Source: BM003 sp963699835
Lineage (GTDB): Bacteria; Pseudomonadota; Gammaproteobacteria; Steroidobacterales; BM003
DNA length: 64,000 nt
Assembly: GCA_963699835.1 (NCBI GenBank)
Contig: CAVOVJ010000006.1
Coordinates: 310,001-374,000 of the forward strand
Reading direction: 5' to 3'
Of this stretch, positions 1 to 8,897 are shown piece after piece. Position numbers and translations under genes: made by a program. Each line of letters begins with the position of its first letter. Position 1 is the first letter of the stretch. The notes under the pieces were generated by a model that made no database searches, had not been told where the DNA came from, and saw only the letters and a list, made by a program, of their open reading frames with translations.

Positions 1-114
1 GCAGAGGGCGAATACCGGGCATTTTGTCCAGGGCATGCCCGATCACGGTATATTGCAGTGCAAGATAACCCTCGAGCGGGCTATGCCGGGACTGGCGGAC
101 CTATAGATATCTTT

Positions 115-3100
115 ATGAAAAACAAAAGAGTACGCTTCAAAAAGCTGATGGTCGCCAATCGCAGCGAAATTGCGATCCGGGTCATGCGCGCGGCCAACGA
201 ACTCGGATTGCGAACCGTCGCGATCTACTCTGACGAGGACCGGTTCGCGCTACATCGGTTCAAAGCCGACGAGGCGTACCAGGTCGGACGCGGGAGCAAA
301 CCGCTGGCGGCCTACCTCGACATCGAAGGAATACTGAGTATTGCGGTCGAGGCGGGGGTCGATGCGATCCATCCCGGCTACGGTTTTCTCGCCGAGAATC
401 CCGAATTCGCCGAACGCTGCGAGGCTGCAGGTATCACGTTCATTGGCCCGGGCCATGACGTGATGCGGGCGCTCGGCAACAAGGTCAATGCGCGCGAACT
501 GGCCGCTATGGCCGGTGTCCCGGTCGTTCCGGCAAGCCAGGCGCTGCCGCGCGATCTCGCGGCCTGCGCTGAGATCGCCGCGGACATCGGTTATCCGCTG
601 ATGCTCAAGGCGAGCTGGGGGGGTGGCGGACGCGGCATGCGCGTCCTGGAAAATGCGTCCGACCTTGCAGAGAGCCTCGATGTGGCACGGCGCGAGGCGG
701 CGGCGGCGTTCGGCAACGACGAGGTGTATGTCGAAAAGCTGGTGCAACGGGCGCGGCATGTCGAGGTCCAGGTGCTGGGTGATCGCGCCGGAAACCTGGT
801 TCATCTGTTCGAACGCGACTGCTCGGTGCAGCGCCGCAATCAGAAAGTCGTCGAACGTGCGCCGGCGAGTTATCTGAGCGATTCCCAGCGCGACACGCTA
901 TGCGGGATGGCGCTTCAGCTTGCGGCCGCGGCAAACTACGTCAATGCCGGCACGGTCGAGTTTTTGATGGATGTGGATTCGGGAGAATTCTATTTCATCG
1001 AGGTCAATCCGCGAATCCAGGTCGAACATACGGTAACGGAAGAGGTGACCGGTATCGACATCGTCAAGGCACAGATCCGGATTGCCGAAGGCGTACTCAT
1101 CGGCGACGAGGAGTGCCCGGCGCCGGAGCAGGGCGATATTCAGCTCAACGGCCATGCGCTGCAGTGCCGGATCACCACCGAGGACCCGGAAAACAACTTC
1201 GTGCCCGATTACGGGCGGATCCGCGTTTATCGTGGCGCGACCGGTTTCGGTATTCGCCTCGATGGCGGTACCGCATTCTCCGGTGCGCTGATCACACCCT
1301 TTTATGACTCGTTGCTGGAAAAGGTCACCGCGTGGGCACCTACGCCGGAAGAGGCCATCCGCCGCATGGATCGGGCACTGCGCGAATTTCGTATTCGCGG
1401 TGTAGCTACCAATCTTGCGTTCGTCGAGAACCTGATCAACCATCCGCGCTTTCGCACCTGCGACTATACGACGCGATTCATCGACGAGACGCCGGAGCTG
1501 TTCCGTTTTCCGAAAAGGCGCGATCGCGCTACCCGGCTGTTGCGTTTTATCGGTGACGTGGTGGTAAATGGTAACCCGGAAGTCGAGGGGCGCCCCGAGC
1601 CGCACACCCGCGCGCCCGCGCCGGTCCCGCCGTACGAGGTCGGTGAGCCACCGCCCGGCACCACGCAGCGCCTCGCCGAACTGGGTCCAGCCGGGTTTGC
1701 GCAGTGGATGCTGGACCAGGATCGCGTGCTGCTTACCGATACGACGATGCGCGACGCGCATCAGTCGCTGCATGCCACGCAGGATGCGCAGTCGCGATAT
1801 GCTCGAGGTGGCGCCCGCCTATGCGCGGCTGCTGCCGCAACTGTTGTCGCTGGAATGCTGGGGCGGGGCGACATTCGACGTGGCGATGAGATTTCTCCAC
1901 GAGGACCCTTGGGATCGTCTTGCCGGTCTGAAACAGCGCGTGCCGAATATTTTGCTGCAGATGTTGCTGCGTTCGTCCAACGCCGTCGGCTACACCAATT
2001 ATCCGGATAATGTGGTGCGCCACTTTGTCCACCACGCCGCCGACGGCGGTGTCGATCTGTTCCGGGTTTTCGATGCGCTGAACTGGGTCGACAACATGCG
2101 GGTTGCGATGGATGCCGTGTTGGCCGAGGACAAGCTGTGCGAGGCGGCTATCTGCTATTCCGGTGACATGGTGGCGGCACGGGAGACGAAGTACACGCTG
2201 GACTATTACCTCGGCCTCGCAACAGACCTCGCCGGCGCAGGGGCTCATATCATCGGCATCAAGGACATGGCCGGTGTGTGTAAGCCGGCCGCCGCCGCGC
2301 AACTGGTTCGCGCGATCAAGGCGGAAACCGGCAAGCCGGTGCATTTTCACACCCATGACACCAGCGGGATCGCGGCGGCCAGCGTGCTCGCGGCGATCGA
2401 GGCGGGCGTTGATGCCGTCGACGGGGCGCTGGACTCGATGAGCGGCCTGACGTCGCAGCCGAATCTGGGGGCCATTGTGGAGGCTCTGCGCGACGGGCCA
2501 CGCGACTGCGCGGTGGATCGAGATGCGATGCGCTCGCTCAACCACTACTGGGAAACGGTGCGCGAGTATTACCGTCCGTTCGAAAGCGGTATCCATGCGG
2601 GTACCGCGGATGTGTACCGGCACGCGATGCCGGGAGGCCAGTACACGAACTTGCGCGAGCAGGCGCGGGCGCTCGGAATAGAGCGCAACTGGCCGCAGAT
2701 TGCGGAGACCTACGCCGATGTCAACGAGATGTTCGGCAATATCGTCAAGGTGACCCCGACGTCGAAAGTTGTCGGCGACATGGCGCTTTACATGGTGACC
2801 AGCGGATTGAGCCGCGAAGATGTGGAAGATCCCGCGAAGGACATCGATTTTCCCTCGTCGGTGGTGTCGTTCTTCCGCGGTGAGTTGGGCCAGCCGCCAG
2901 GCGGTTTTCCGCAGGCGCTGCAGCGCAAGGTGCTGAAGAACCAGGCGCCGTTGACGGATCGGCCCGGCGCCAACCTGCCGCCGGTGAACCTGGATGAGGC
3001 GCGCAAGGCTGCGGAAAAAGGTGCCGGGCGACAGATCAGCGAAAAGGAGCTCGTCTCCTACCTGATGTACCCGCAGGTGTTTCAGCAGTACGCAGCGCAA

Positions 3101-3580
3101 AAGCGCAAATACGGCGAGGTATCGGTGCTACCCAGCCCGGTGTTCTTCTACGGCATGGAGGAGGACACCGAATGCGCGGTGGATATAGAGCTTGGCAAAA
3201 CGCTGATTATCCGCTACCTCGCCGTTAGCGAACCGAACGAGGCCGGTGAGCGCAATGTATTCTTCGAATTGAACGGCCAGCCACGCCTGGTGCACATTGA
3301 AGATCGTCATGCGGCGAAGACCGCGGTAGTCAATCGCAAGGCCGAAGACGGTAATCCCGCCCATGTCGCTGCTCCGATGCCGGGCCTGGTGGTCAATGTC
3401 GCGGTCAAGGCGGGTGACAAAGTGGTCAAGGGAGACGCATTGCTGTCTATCGAAGCGATGAAAATGGAAACCCAGATCCATGCCGATCGCGATTGTGTGG
3501 TTCGGGAGGTCGTTGTCCACAGCGGGACCCAGGTAGATGCCAAGGACCTGTTGCTGGTTCTTGCCGAGTCGGACGATTAA
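115..3580 (+). CDS. pyc: Pyruvate carboxylase (single chain), split by a one-base frameshift
   Basis: Biotin-dependent enzyme that carboxylates pyruvate to oxaloacetate (cytoplasmic anaplerosis). The N-terminal biotin carboxylase has the glycine-rich ATP loop (KASWGGGGRGMRV) and EVNPRIQVEHTVTEE. The carboxyltransferase opens with LLTDTTMRDAHQSLHAT and carries KDMAG and FHTHDTSG. The C-terminal biotin carrier ends with the lysine motif EAMKMET. The reading frame moves by one base at about 1780, inside the conserved HQSLHAT-R-MRSRDML stretch. Dropping one base at 1780-1781 gives an uninterrupted protein of 1154 residues, normal for the family. I chose ATG 115 because KKLMVANRSEIAIRV follows closely, as in other pyruvate carboxylases; an in-frame GTG at 58 would add 19 residues. 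Function is secure; the frameshift is probably a sequencing error. Confidence 0.93.
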
Positions 3581-3591
3581 AGGAGCATTTC

Positions 3592-4128
3592 ATGTCAGAG
3601 GTGATTGATCAGTTGCATCGCGACCATGTCAACATCGTCAAACTACTTGATTATCTCGAGTCCGAGCTCACCAAGGTGGGCGGCGACCGGATACCGGATT
3701 TTCAGCTCATGCACGAAGTTATGCATTACATGACGAGCTATCCGGATATTTACCACCATCCGCGCGAAGACCTGATTTTCAACCGGCTCCGCGGCAAGAC
3801 CGGGGTCGAGGAAGGCGCCATCGACGAGGTTCTTGCGGAACATCAGCAGATTATCGAACGCGGCAAGCGGTTTCGGGCGGCTCTGCGGACGGTACTCAGC
3901 GAGTCGATGATGCTGACGGAAGATTTTCTCGAGATTGCGAATGCTTACATCAGGTTGCAGCGGCGCCACCTCGATCGGGAGGAGCGCAGTCTGTTTCGAC
4001 TGGCACGGGAAAAATTGAGCGACGCGGACTGGCGCGAAATTGACGCGACGTTCGAGAATGCCCCGGACCCTTTGTTCGGCCGGCTGGTCAAGGCGGAATA
4101 CACTCACATCCGCAGTGTGATCGGCTAG
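3592..4128 (+). CDS. Hemerythrin HHE-domain protein
   Basis: A 178-residue all-helical protein of the hemerythrin HHE cation-binding family, expected to hold a di-iron site that binds O2 or senses oxygen, NO or iron. Candidate ligands fall in the usual order: HRDHVN near residue 10, HEVMHYM and YHHPRED around residues 43-60, EHQQII near residue 85, and RRHLDREER near residue 128. A strong Shine-Dalgarno (AAAGGAGC) sits just before ATG 3592, only 11 bases after pyc, so co-transcription is likely. The MFS gene follows 3 bases downstream. There is no signal peptide, so it acts in the cytoplasm. The family is clear; the physiological role is not known from sequence. Confidence 0.88.
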   Translation: MSEVIDQLHRDHVNIVKLLDYLESELTKVGGDRIPDFQLMHEVMHYMTSYPDIYHHPREDLIFNRLRGKTGVEEGAIDEVLAEHQQIIERGKRFRAALRTVLSESMMLTEDFLEIANAYIRLQRRHLDREERSLFRLAREKLSDADWREIDATFENAPDPLFGRLVKAEYTHIRSVIG

Positions 4129-4131
4129 GTT

Positions 4132-5331
4132 GTGGCATTGCGCTCCGATCGCCTGACCCTGGTTTTTGCCTCGGCGGGTCACGCGCTGATGCACATGCTC
4201 ACAGCGTTCTTTTTCGTTATTGTTCTGACGCTCGAGATCGACTGGCAACGCCCTTACCATGAGTTGATCGGTTTGTGGACCTTCGGTGCCCTGCTCGTAG
4301 GAGTATGCGCCCTTCCGGCCGGTTGGCTCGCCGATCGCTGGAGCGCGCCCGGCATGATGGTGGTGATGTTCATCGGGATGGGGCTGGCATGCGGCGTTTG
4401 CGCGGCTGCTGACGGCCCGGACGGGCTGCTTGCGGGGCTTGCCATGCTGGGCGTGTTTGCTGCGATTTATCATCCGGTCGGTATCCCGTGGCTTGTACGA
4501 AACGCCGGTGCCAGCGGCAAGGCGCTGGGCATCAACGGCATATTCGGTGGCATTGGCGTTGGCGCGGCGGGCCTGGTTGCAGGCGTCATCAGCGATGCAT
4601 TCGGATGGCGTGCGGCATTTGTCGTGCCCGGACTCGTTTCCATTGCGACAGGCCTCTTGATGTATGCCTGCGTGCGCAGCGGAGAGATCAGCGACAGCCG
4701 GCGGGTCCGTGCAGGCGGCGACGATCTGAACAGGAACACGCTTGTTCGCGGTTTCCTGATCCTGCTGTTCACGATGTTCGCTTTGGGATTCGTTTATCAG
4801 GCGAGCCAGAGCGCTTTCCCGAAACTGTTCGATCAACGTCTCGGAGAGTGGACCGGGGCCGGCACCGCCGGCGTGGGTGCGCTGATAACCCTGGTCTATG
4901 GCGTTGCCGCGGTGATGCAGCTGGTCGGGGGTTACCTCGCCGACCGTTTTCCGCTGAAGCCGGTGTATGTTGGCAGCTTCGTCATTTTGACACCCATACT
5001 GGTTGCGGTCGCCGCGGCGCAGGGCGTGCCGCTGGTGGTGGCCGCAACCGGCTCGGTCTTGTTGTCGACCGCCGCGCTGCCAGCCGAAAATATGCTGCTG
5101 GCCCGCTACACGCCGCAAAAGCACCAGGGCCTCGCCTTTGGCCTGAAATTCGTTCTCGCATTCGGCACGGCGCCGGTGGCAATCTGGTTCGTGGCGAAAA
5201 TGCATGCTGCCAGCGGTGGTTTCGCCGGGCTGTTTGCCGTGCTGGCGGTGCTGGCAGGACTTGCGGTCGCCGCCGCAATGCTGTTGCCGGTGACGGGGCA
5301 GTCACCGAAGGCCGCTATTGCAGGCCGTTGA
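4132..5331 (+). CDS. MFS transporter
   Basis: An inner-membrane protein of 399 residues with about 12 hydrophobic segments and a central hydrophilic loop (around residues 180-200), typical of the major facilitator superfamily. The loop between segments 2 and 3 carries the MFS signature in the form GWLADRW, and a second copy, GGYLADRF, occurs in the second half. The substrate cannot be told from sequence. Translation appears to start at GTG 4132, three bases after the hemerythrin stop, so the two are probably translationally coupled. A cupin gene and a fatty-acid hydroxylase gene follow on the same strand. Confidence 0.85.
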   Translation: MALRSDRLTLVFASAGHALMHMLTAFFFVIVLTLEIDWQRPYHELIGLWTFGALLVGVCALPAGWLADRWSAPGMMVVMFIGMGLACGVCAAADGPDGLLAGLAMLGVFAAIYHPVGIPWLVRNAGASGKALGINGIFGGIGVGAAGLVAGVISDAFGWRAAFVVPGLVSIATGLLMYACVRSGEISDSRRVRAGGDDLNRNTLVRGFLILLFTMFALGFVYQASQSAFPKLFDQRLGEWTGAGTAGVGALITLVYGVAAVMQLVGGYLADRFPLKPVYVGSFVILTPILVAVAAAQGVPLVVAATGSVLLSTAALPAENMLLARYTPQKHQGLAFGLKFVLAFGTAPVAIWFVAKMHAASGGFAGLFAVLAVLAGLAVAAAMLLPVTGQSPKAAIAGR

Positions 5332-5408
5332 CGACGCCTTTACAGGGCGAGTCGGGACGGCGACACTTGCGGCAGAGTGAGGAAAGAGCCCGCGAGGACG
5401 TAATCCGA

Positions 5409-5759
5409 ATGAGTGAGTCATCCGATAATTGGCGAATTTTCAAGGTCGACGAACTGCTCGCCGAGCAAGCCGGGGCCGGGCGAGCCGTCTACACTGAGTT
5501 TCTGAAGGCCTCGGCGATGAGCCTGGGCATTTACCGCTTGCCCGCGGGGTCACGTGACATGCAGGGCGCCCATGATGACGACGAGGTCTACTACGTACTG
5601 GACGGACGTGCGCGGATTCGGGTAGGCGACGAGGAAATGCTGGTCGAGAAGGGCAGCATTCTGTACATCCGGGCGGCCTGCGATCACAGTTTTTTCGAAG
5701 TCGAGGAAGACATGACGTTGCTGGTGATGTTTGCAGCACCCGGCAGGGGCGTGCGATGA
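5409..5759 (+). CDS. Small single-domain cupin protein
   Basis: A 116-residue protein with a single cupin barrel. The first cupin motif is visible around residues 50-70 (GAHDDDEVYYVLDGRARIRVGDEE) and the second around residues 77-100 (GSILYIRAACDHSFF). The His and acidic residues there could bind one metal, although the usual HxH pair is reduced to a single His. Such small cupins act as isomerases, dioxygenases or binding proteins; no specific reaction can be assigned. Its stop overlaps the start of the next gene (ATGA), which suggests functional coupling with the hydroxylase. Confidence 0.8.
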   Translation: MSESSDNWRIFKVDELLAEQAGAGRAVYTEFLKASAMSLGIYRLPAGSRDMQGAHDDDEVYYVLDGRARIRVGDEEMLVEKGSILYIRAACDHSFFEVEEDMTLLVMFAAPGRGVR

Positions 5760-6499
5760 GCGTTGCCGACGCCGGGCCCGCGGAAAATATCGCGGACGCA
5801 AATTCAGTCGCATTGCCTGCGCGTATCCGCCGCTTTCGCGAGCAATACCGCGATCTGCGAATACCGGGTTACTACAGTGGTGTCTTTCATCTCTGCTTTA
5901 CCACCGTCGCCAGTGTTGCCGTCGTCGTGTTCAGCATCCTCCAGCTCGATGCGGTAACCGCGCTCGAGTGGTTGACGATTCCGGCGACGTTTCTGTACGC
6001 GAATCTGGCTGAATACCTGGGCCATCGCGGGCCGATGCATCATCCCGCCGGTTTTCTGCGCCTGATCTACGAGCGTCACACGTTGCAGCATCACCGTTTC
6101 TTTACCGACGAGGCAATGCAGTTCGACTCGAGCCGGGATTTTCATGCAGTTCTTTTTCCACCGGTGCTGATGGTGTTTTTTGTGACGGCGTTTGCAGTGC
6201 CGGTGTGGGCCCTGCTGGTGTGGCTGTTCTCGGCCAATGTGGCGTACCTTTTCGTGGCCACGGCAATCGGTTATTTCCTGAACTACGAGTTGCTGCATTT
6301 TGCCTATCACACCGCGCCCGATTCATGGGTTTCCCGTTTGCCGGGGATGCATGTGTTGCGCCAGTTGCATACCCGTCACCATGATCCCGCGCTGATGCAG
6401 CGCTACAACTTCAACATTACCTACCCTATCTGCGACGCGTTGTTCGGCACCTTGTTCCGCAATCGCGCCGCCGCCGCGCACGGTGAAAAGCGCGACTGA
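5756..6499 (+). CDS. Fatty acid hydroxylase / sterol desaturase superfamily membrane protein
   Basis: A 247-residue integral membrane protein of the di-iron hydroxylase superfamily. The histidine clusters that bind the two irons are present: HRGPMHH near residue 90, HTLQHHRF near residue 107, HFAYH near residue 182 and HTRHHD near residue 206. Four or more hydrophobic segments separate them. Relatives hydroxylate or desaturate lipid acyl chains, sterols or carotenoids with O2. The start codon overlaps the cupin stop, so the pair is likely translated together. Substrate is unknown; adjacency to a cupin and an MFS carrier hints at modification and movement of a small lipid-like compound, which is inference. 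Confidence 0.85.
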   Translation: MSVADAGPAENIADANSVALPARIRRFREQYRDLRIPGYYSGVFHLCFTTVASVAVVVFSILQLDAVTALEWLTIPATFLYANLAEYLGHRGPMHHPAGFLRLIYERHTLQHHRFFTDEAMQFDSSRDFHAVLFPPVLMVFFVTAFAVPVWALLVWLFSANVAYLFVATAIGYFLNYELLHFAYHTAPDSWVSRLPGMHVLRQLHTRHHDPALMQRYNFNITYPICDALFGTLFRNRAAAAHGEKRD

Positions 6500-6596
6500 A
6501 CGCGGCGGTTCCGGGTACTGACTGGAGCCCGACGGCGGCGTGCGGCCGCAGCGCGTGCCACCGCACGTTGCCGCGGTATCGGTCGATTGCCTGTTA

Positions 6597-6612
6597 TGTG
6601 AAATAAATCACG
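6597..6612 (+). promoter_or_regulatory. Candidate CRP/FNR-family binding site
   Basis: TGTGA-AATAAA-TCACG, a near-perfect match to the CRP-type dyad TGTGA-N6-TCACA. It lies 57 bases upstream of the small zinc-ribbon gene, in an intergenic stretch of 169 bases. A second site with the same half-sites lies upstream of xerD. The match is direct; binding by a CRP or Vfr homologue is inferred. Confidence 0.55.
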
Positions 6613-6668
6613 CCCTCACTCCCGCGCTCGCAGCACCATGCGAATCGTAACTACTAGGGAGGTGGGGA

Positions 6669-6908
6669 ATGAAAACACAAACAGAGAATTGTCCGGGGTG
6701 TGGGAAGCGGGGCTGGGTCGCGCATTACGAAGCAAAGTTTGCGGTGTACTGTGGCAACGCGGATTGCGATTACGATGGCTGCAGCGGTGACAGCGACACG
6801 CGCGACGGTGCGATTGAGCGTTGGAACCGGCTCGTGACCGGCAACGCGATCATGTGGGGGCCGCGCCCGACGAGCGAGCCGCAGCAACACGTCGCCACGC
6901 TGTTCTAA
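6669..6908 (+). CDS. Small zinc-ribbon protein, Lar (restriction alleviation)-like
   Basis: A 79-residue protein preceded by a very strong ribosome binding site (GGAGGTGGGG). Cysteines at 8, 11, 28 and 33 form two CxxC/Cx4C knuckles of a zinc ribbon. They are followed by a DGAIERWNRL segment (residues 46-55) that matches the conserved eAi.aWN.R ending of the Lar_restr_allev family. Lar proteins are best known from phages and prophages, where they dampen type I restriction, but chromosomal relatives are common and mostly unstudied. No phage genes surround it. The gene stands alone behind a CRP-like site, and its stop overlaps the convergent oxygenase gene by four bases. Confidence 0.7.
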   Translation: MKTQTENCPGCGKRGWVAHYEAKFAVYCGNADCDYDGCSGDSDTRDGAIERWNRLVTGNAIMWGPRPTSEPQQHVATLF

Positions 6909-7492
6909 CCGGCGTTGATGTTCGCCGAGATCGTTATGCGTGGAGTGTCACTCTTGTTCGGGGCGACATAATGGGGCAGGTTGCTGGGGAACAGCACCAG
7001 CTTGCCCTCTGCCGGCTCCAGCCAGATCTCGTTTTTCCATAGCGGGTTGCCGCAGGTCCAGCGCTCCAGGCTGAAACAGGTCGCGCCAAAGGGTTCCGCG
7101 CCGAAATTCGAGTCCTGCGGGTCGAAATCCGGCACCTGTACATAGAGGATCGCGCTGATCACCGAGTTCGGATGGATGTGCTCGGCGTGATACTCGTAGT
7201 CGCGGGCGATATTGACCCAGCCATCGAGCCAGAATCCCTTTGGCTTGCGGCTCATCGGCACACTGACAAGGTATTCCTTTGTGGCGCCGAGGATTTCCCG
7301 CGCCAGTTTTTCGATCTGCGGGTGTTGCCAGTCAAATACGTTGTATTTGTCCCACGCCTGGCTGATCCGCGCCTTGTTGCCAGACTGGAATTCGCGGTCT
7401 TTGTCGAGGCACAGGTCGCGCAGCGCCGGTAAATCCACATCGATTGTTTTCTCAAAGATCCTGACGTTGAATACGTCGCGGAAATCACCCAT
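6905..7492 (-). CDS. 2-oxoglutarate-Fe(II) oxygenase, TIGR02466-type
   Basis: A 195-residue cytoplasmic protein resembling the putative 2OG-Fe(II) oxygenase family found in marine bacteria and cyanophages. The double-stranded beta-helix core shows the iron-binding segment YHAEHIHPNSVISAILYVQ (about residues 117-135), the distal His in LVLFPSNLPHYVAPN (about 172) and the co-substrate Arg in PRITISAN near the C terminus. The start is ATG 7492, preceded by GGAGAGGGG. It is divergent from the acyl-CoA dehydrogenase operon, and a long dyad lies between them. The substrate is not predictable. Confidence 0.8.
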   Translation of the reverse strand: MGDFRDVFNVRIFEKTIDVDLPALRDLCLDKDREFQSGNKARISQAWDKYNVFDWQHPQIEKLAREILGATKEYLVSVPMSRKPKGFWLDGWVNIARDYEYHAEHIHPNSVISAILYVQVPDFDPQDSNFGAEPFGATCFSLERWTCGNPLWKNEIWLEPAEGKLVLFPSNLPHYVAPNKSDTPRITISANINAG

Positions 7493-7560
7493 TTTTTGCC
7501 CCTCTCCGCCACCTGGAACCCGTCCCGGCGCTGTGCTTTGGCCGCTCGCGCAACGGGCTT

Positions 7561-7596
7561 GTGAAGTATACGGTAAGCGTCTACCGTTGCGTTCAC
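7561..7596. promoter_or_regulatory. Nested dyad-symmetric operator candidate in a divergent promoter region
   Basis: Two inverted repeats share exactly the same centre (7578.5): an inner pair ACGGTA (7570-7575) / TACCGT (7582-7587) separated by 6 bases, and an outer pair GTGAA (7561-7565) / TTCAC (7592-7596). It lies in the 169-base gap between the divergently transcribed oxygenase (minus) and acyl-CoA dehydrogenase (plus) genes. Size and symmetry suit a dimeric or tetrameric TetR- or GntR-type repressor. No such regulator gene is adjacent. Confidence 0.5.
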
Positions 7597-7661
7597 GATA
7601 ACCTTTTTTGGCCCCGGCCAATCCAGCTGGCGGCCGTCCACAGACCAGGCTGGTGGTTACC

Positions 7662-8897
7662 ATGGAATTTGCCTTCAACGAGAAAGTCGAGTCATTTCGA
7701 CAACGGCTTATCGCGTTTCGCGACGAATACATCCTTCCCAACGAGGCGACTTTTCGCGAGCAGGTCGAAACCGGTGACCGCTGGCAGCCGGTGCCGATCA
7801 TTGCCGAGCTCAAGGAGAAAGCGCGGGCGGCGGGATTGTGGAACCTGTTTCTCCCGGATACCGAGCATGGGGCCGGGTTAACCAACCTGGAATACGCGCC
7901 GCTCGCGGAGATCATGGGTTGCAACGACTGGGCCCCTGAAGTTTTTAACTGTAATGCGCCAGACACCGGCAACATGGAAGTACTGGTGCGCTACGGCAGC
8001 GAACAGCAGAAAAAACAATGGCTGGAACCGCTGCTTGCGGGGGACATTCGCTCGTGTTTTGCGATGACCGAGCCCGCAGTCGCATCCTCGGATGCGACCA
8101 ATATGGCGGCGACCGGTGAGCTGAGAAATGGCGAATGGGTGCTCAACGGGCGCAAATGGTGGAGTTCCGGCGCAGGTGACCCGCGTTGCAAGATTGCGAT
8201 ATTCATGTGCCGGACCGGCACCGACGGCCCGCGCCATGCCCAGCACTCGATGATCCTGGTGCCGCTCGATGCGCCCGGGGTAAAGATCGAGCGGCAACTG
8301 ACCGTTTTCGGTTATGACCATGCGCCGCACGGTCACTCCGAGATTCTTTTCGATAACGTGCGGGTGCCGGAGGCAAATGTAATTCTGGGCGCGGGACGCG
8401 GATTCGAAATCGCCCAGGGGCGTCTCGGTCCCGGCCGTATCCACCATTGCATGCGCTCGATCGGTGTGGCCGAGCGTGCGTTGGCGTTGATGTGCCGGCG
8501 CAGCGTCGAGCGCGAGGCTTTTGGTCAGCCGCTGGCGCGTCTCGGCGGCAATTTCGATGTCATCGCCGAATCGCGCATGGAGATCGAGATGGCGCGCTTG
8601 CTGACTCTCAAGGCAGCATGGATGATGGATCATGTCGGTAACAAGGCCGCGATGAGCGAAATCGCGCAAATAAAGGTCGTCGCACCGAACGTAGCCTGCC
8701 GGGTCATCGATCGCGCGATCCAGATTTTTGGCGGCGCGGGGGTCTCCGGAGACGTACTGCTTGCGGAGATGTATGCGTGGCAGCGGGCGTTGCGTCTTGC
8801 CGACGGTCCCGATGAGGTTCATCGGCGCACAGTCGCGCGCTGCGAGCTCGCGCGTCACGCAGATCCCGCAATGCTGAAGAGGAACCGGCGCGGATGA
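7662..8897 (+). CDS. Acyl-CoA dehydrogenase, ACAD10/11-like
   Basis: FAD-dependent acyl-CoA dehydrogenase of 411 residues. The substrate/FAD motif CFAMTEPAVASSDATN (about residues 128-143) and the substrate-region motif NGRKWWSSGA are clear. Near the C terminus RLADGPDEVH replaces the usual (Y)EG(T)..Q stretch, putting Asp381 where most family members have the catalytic Glu. That DGPDEVH signature is typical of the ACAD10/ACAD11 branch. I chose ATG 7662 because family homology begins there. The stop overlaps the next gene, an APH-type kinase, by four bases (ATGA). In mammals these two activities are fused in ACAD10/11 and process 4-hydroxyacyl-CoAs through a phosphorylated intermediate. Confidence 0.88.
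   Translation: MEFAFNEKVESFRQRLIAFRDEYILPNEATFREQVETGDRWQPVPIIAELKEKARAAGLWNLFLPDTEHGAGLTNLEYAPLAEIMGCNDWAPEVFNCNAPDTGNMEVLVRYGSEQQKKQWLEPLLAGDIRSCFAMTEPAVASSDATNMAATGELRNGEWVLNGRKWWSSGAGDPRCKIAIFMCRTGTDGPRHAQHSMILVPLDAPGVKIERQLTVFGYDHAPHGHSEILFDNVRVPEANVILGAGRGFEIAQGRLGPGRIHHCMRSIGVAERALALMCRRSVEREAFGQPLARLGGNFDVIAESRMEIEMARLLTLKAAWMMDHVGNKAAMSEIAQIKVVAPNVACRVIDRAIQIFGGAGVSGDVLLAEMYAWQRALRLADGPDEVHRRTVARCELARHADPAMLKRNRRG

Noticed and set aside
1733..3100. A 455-codon minus-strand open frame opposite pyruvate carboxylase
   Set aside because: No domain match by eye; overlaps the conserved carboxyltransferase domain completely.
3643..5205. A 520-codon minus-strand open frame across the hemerythrin and MFS genes
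   Set aside because: Composition is His/Arg/Gln-rich without any motif; both plus-strand genes are clearly real.
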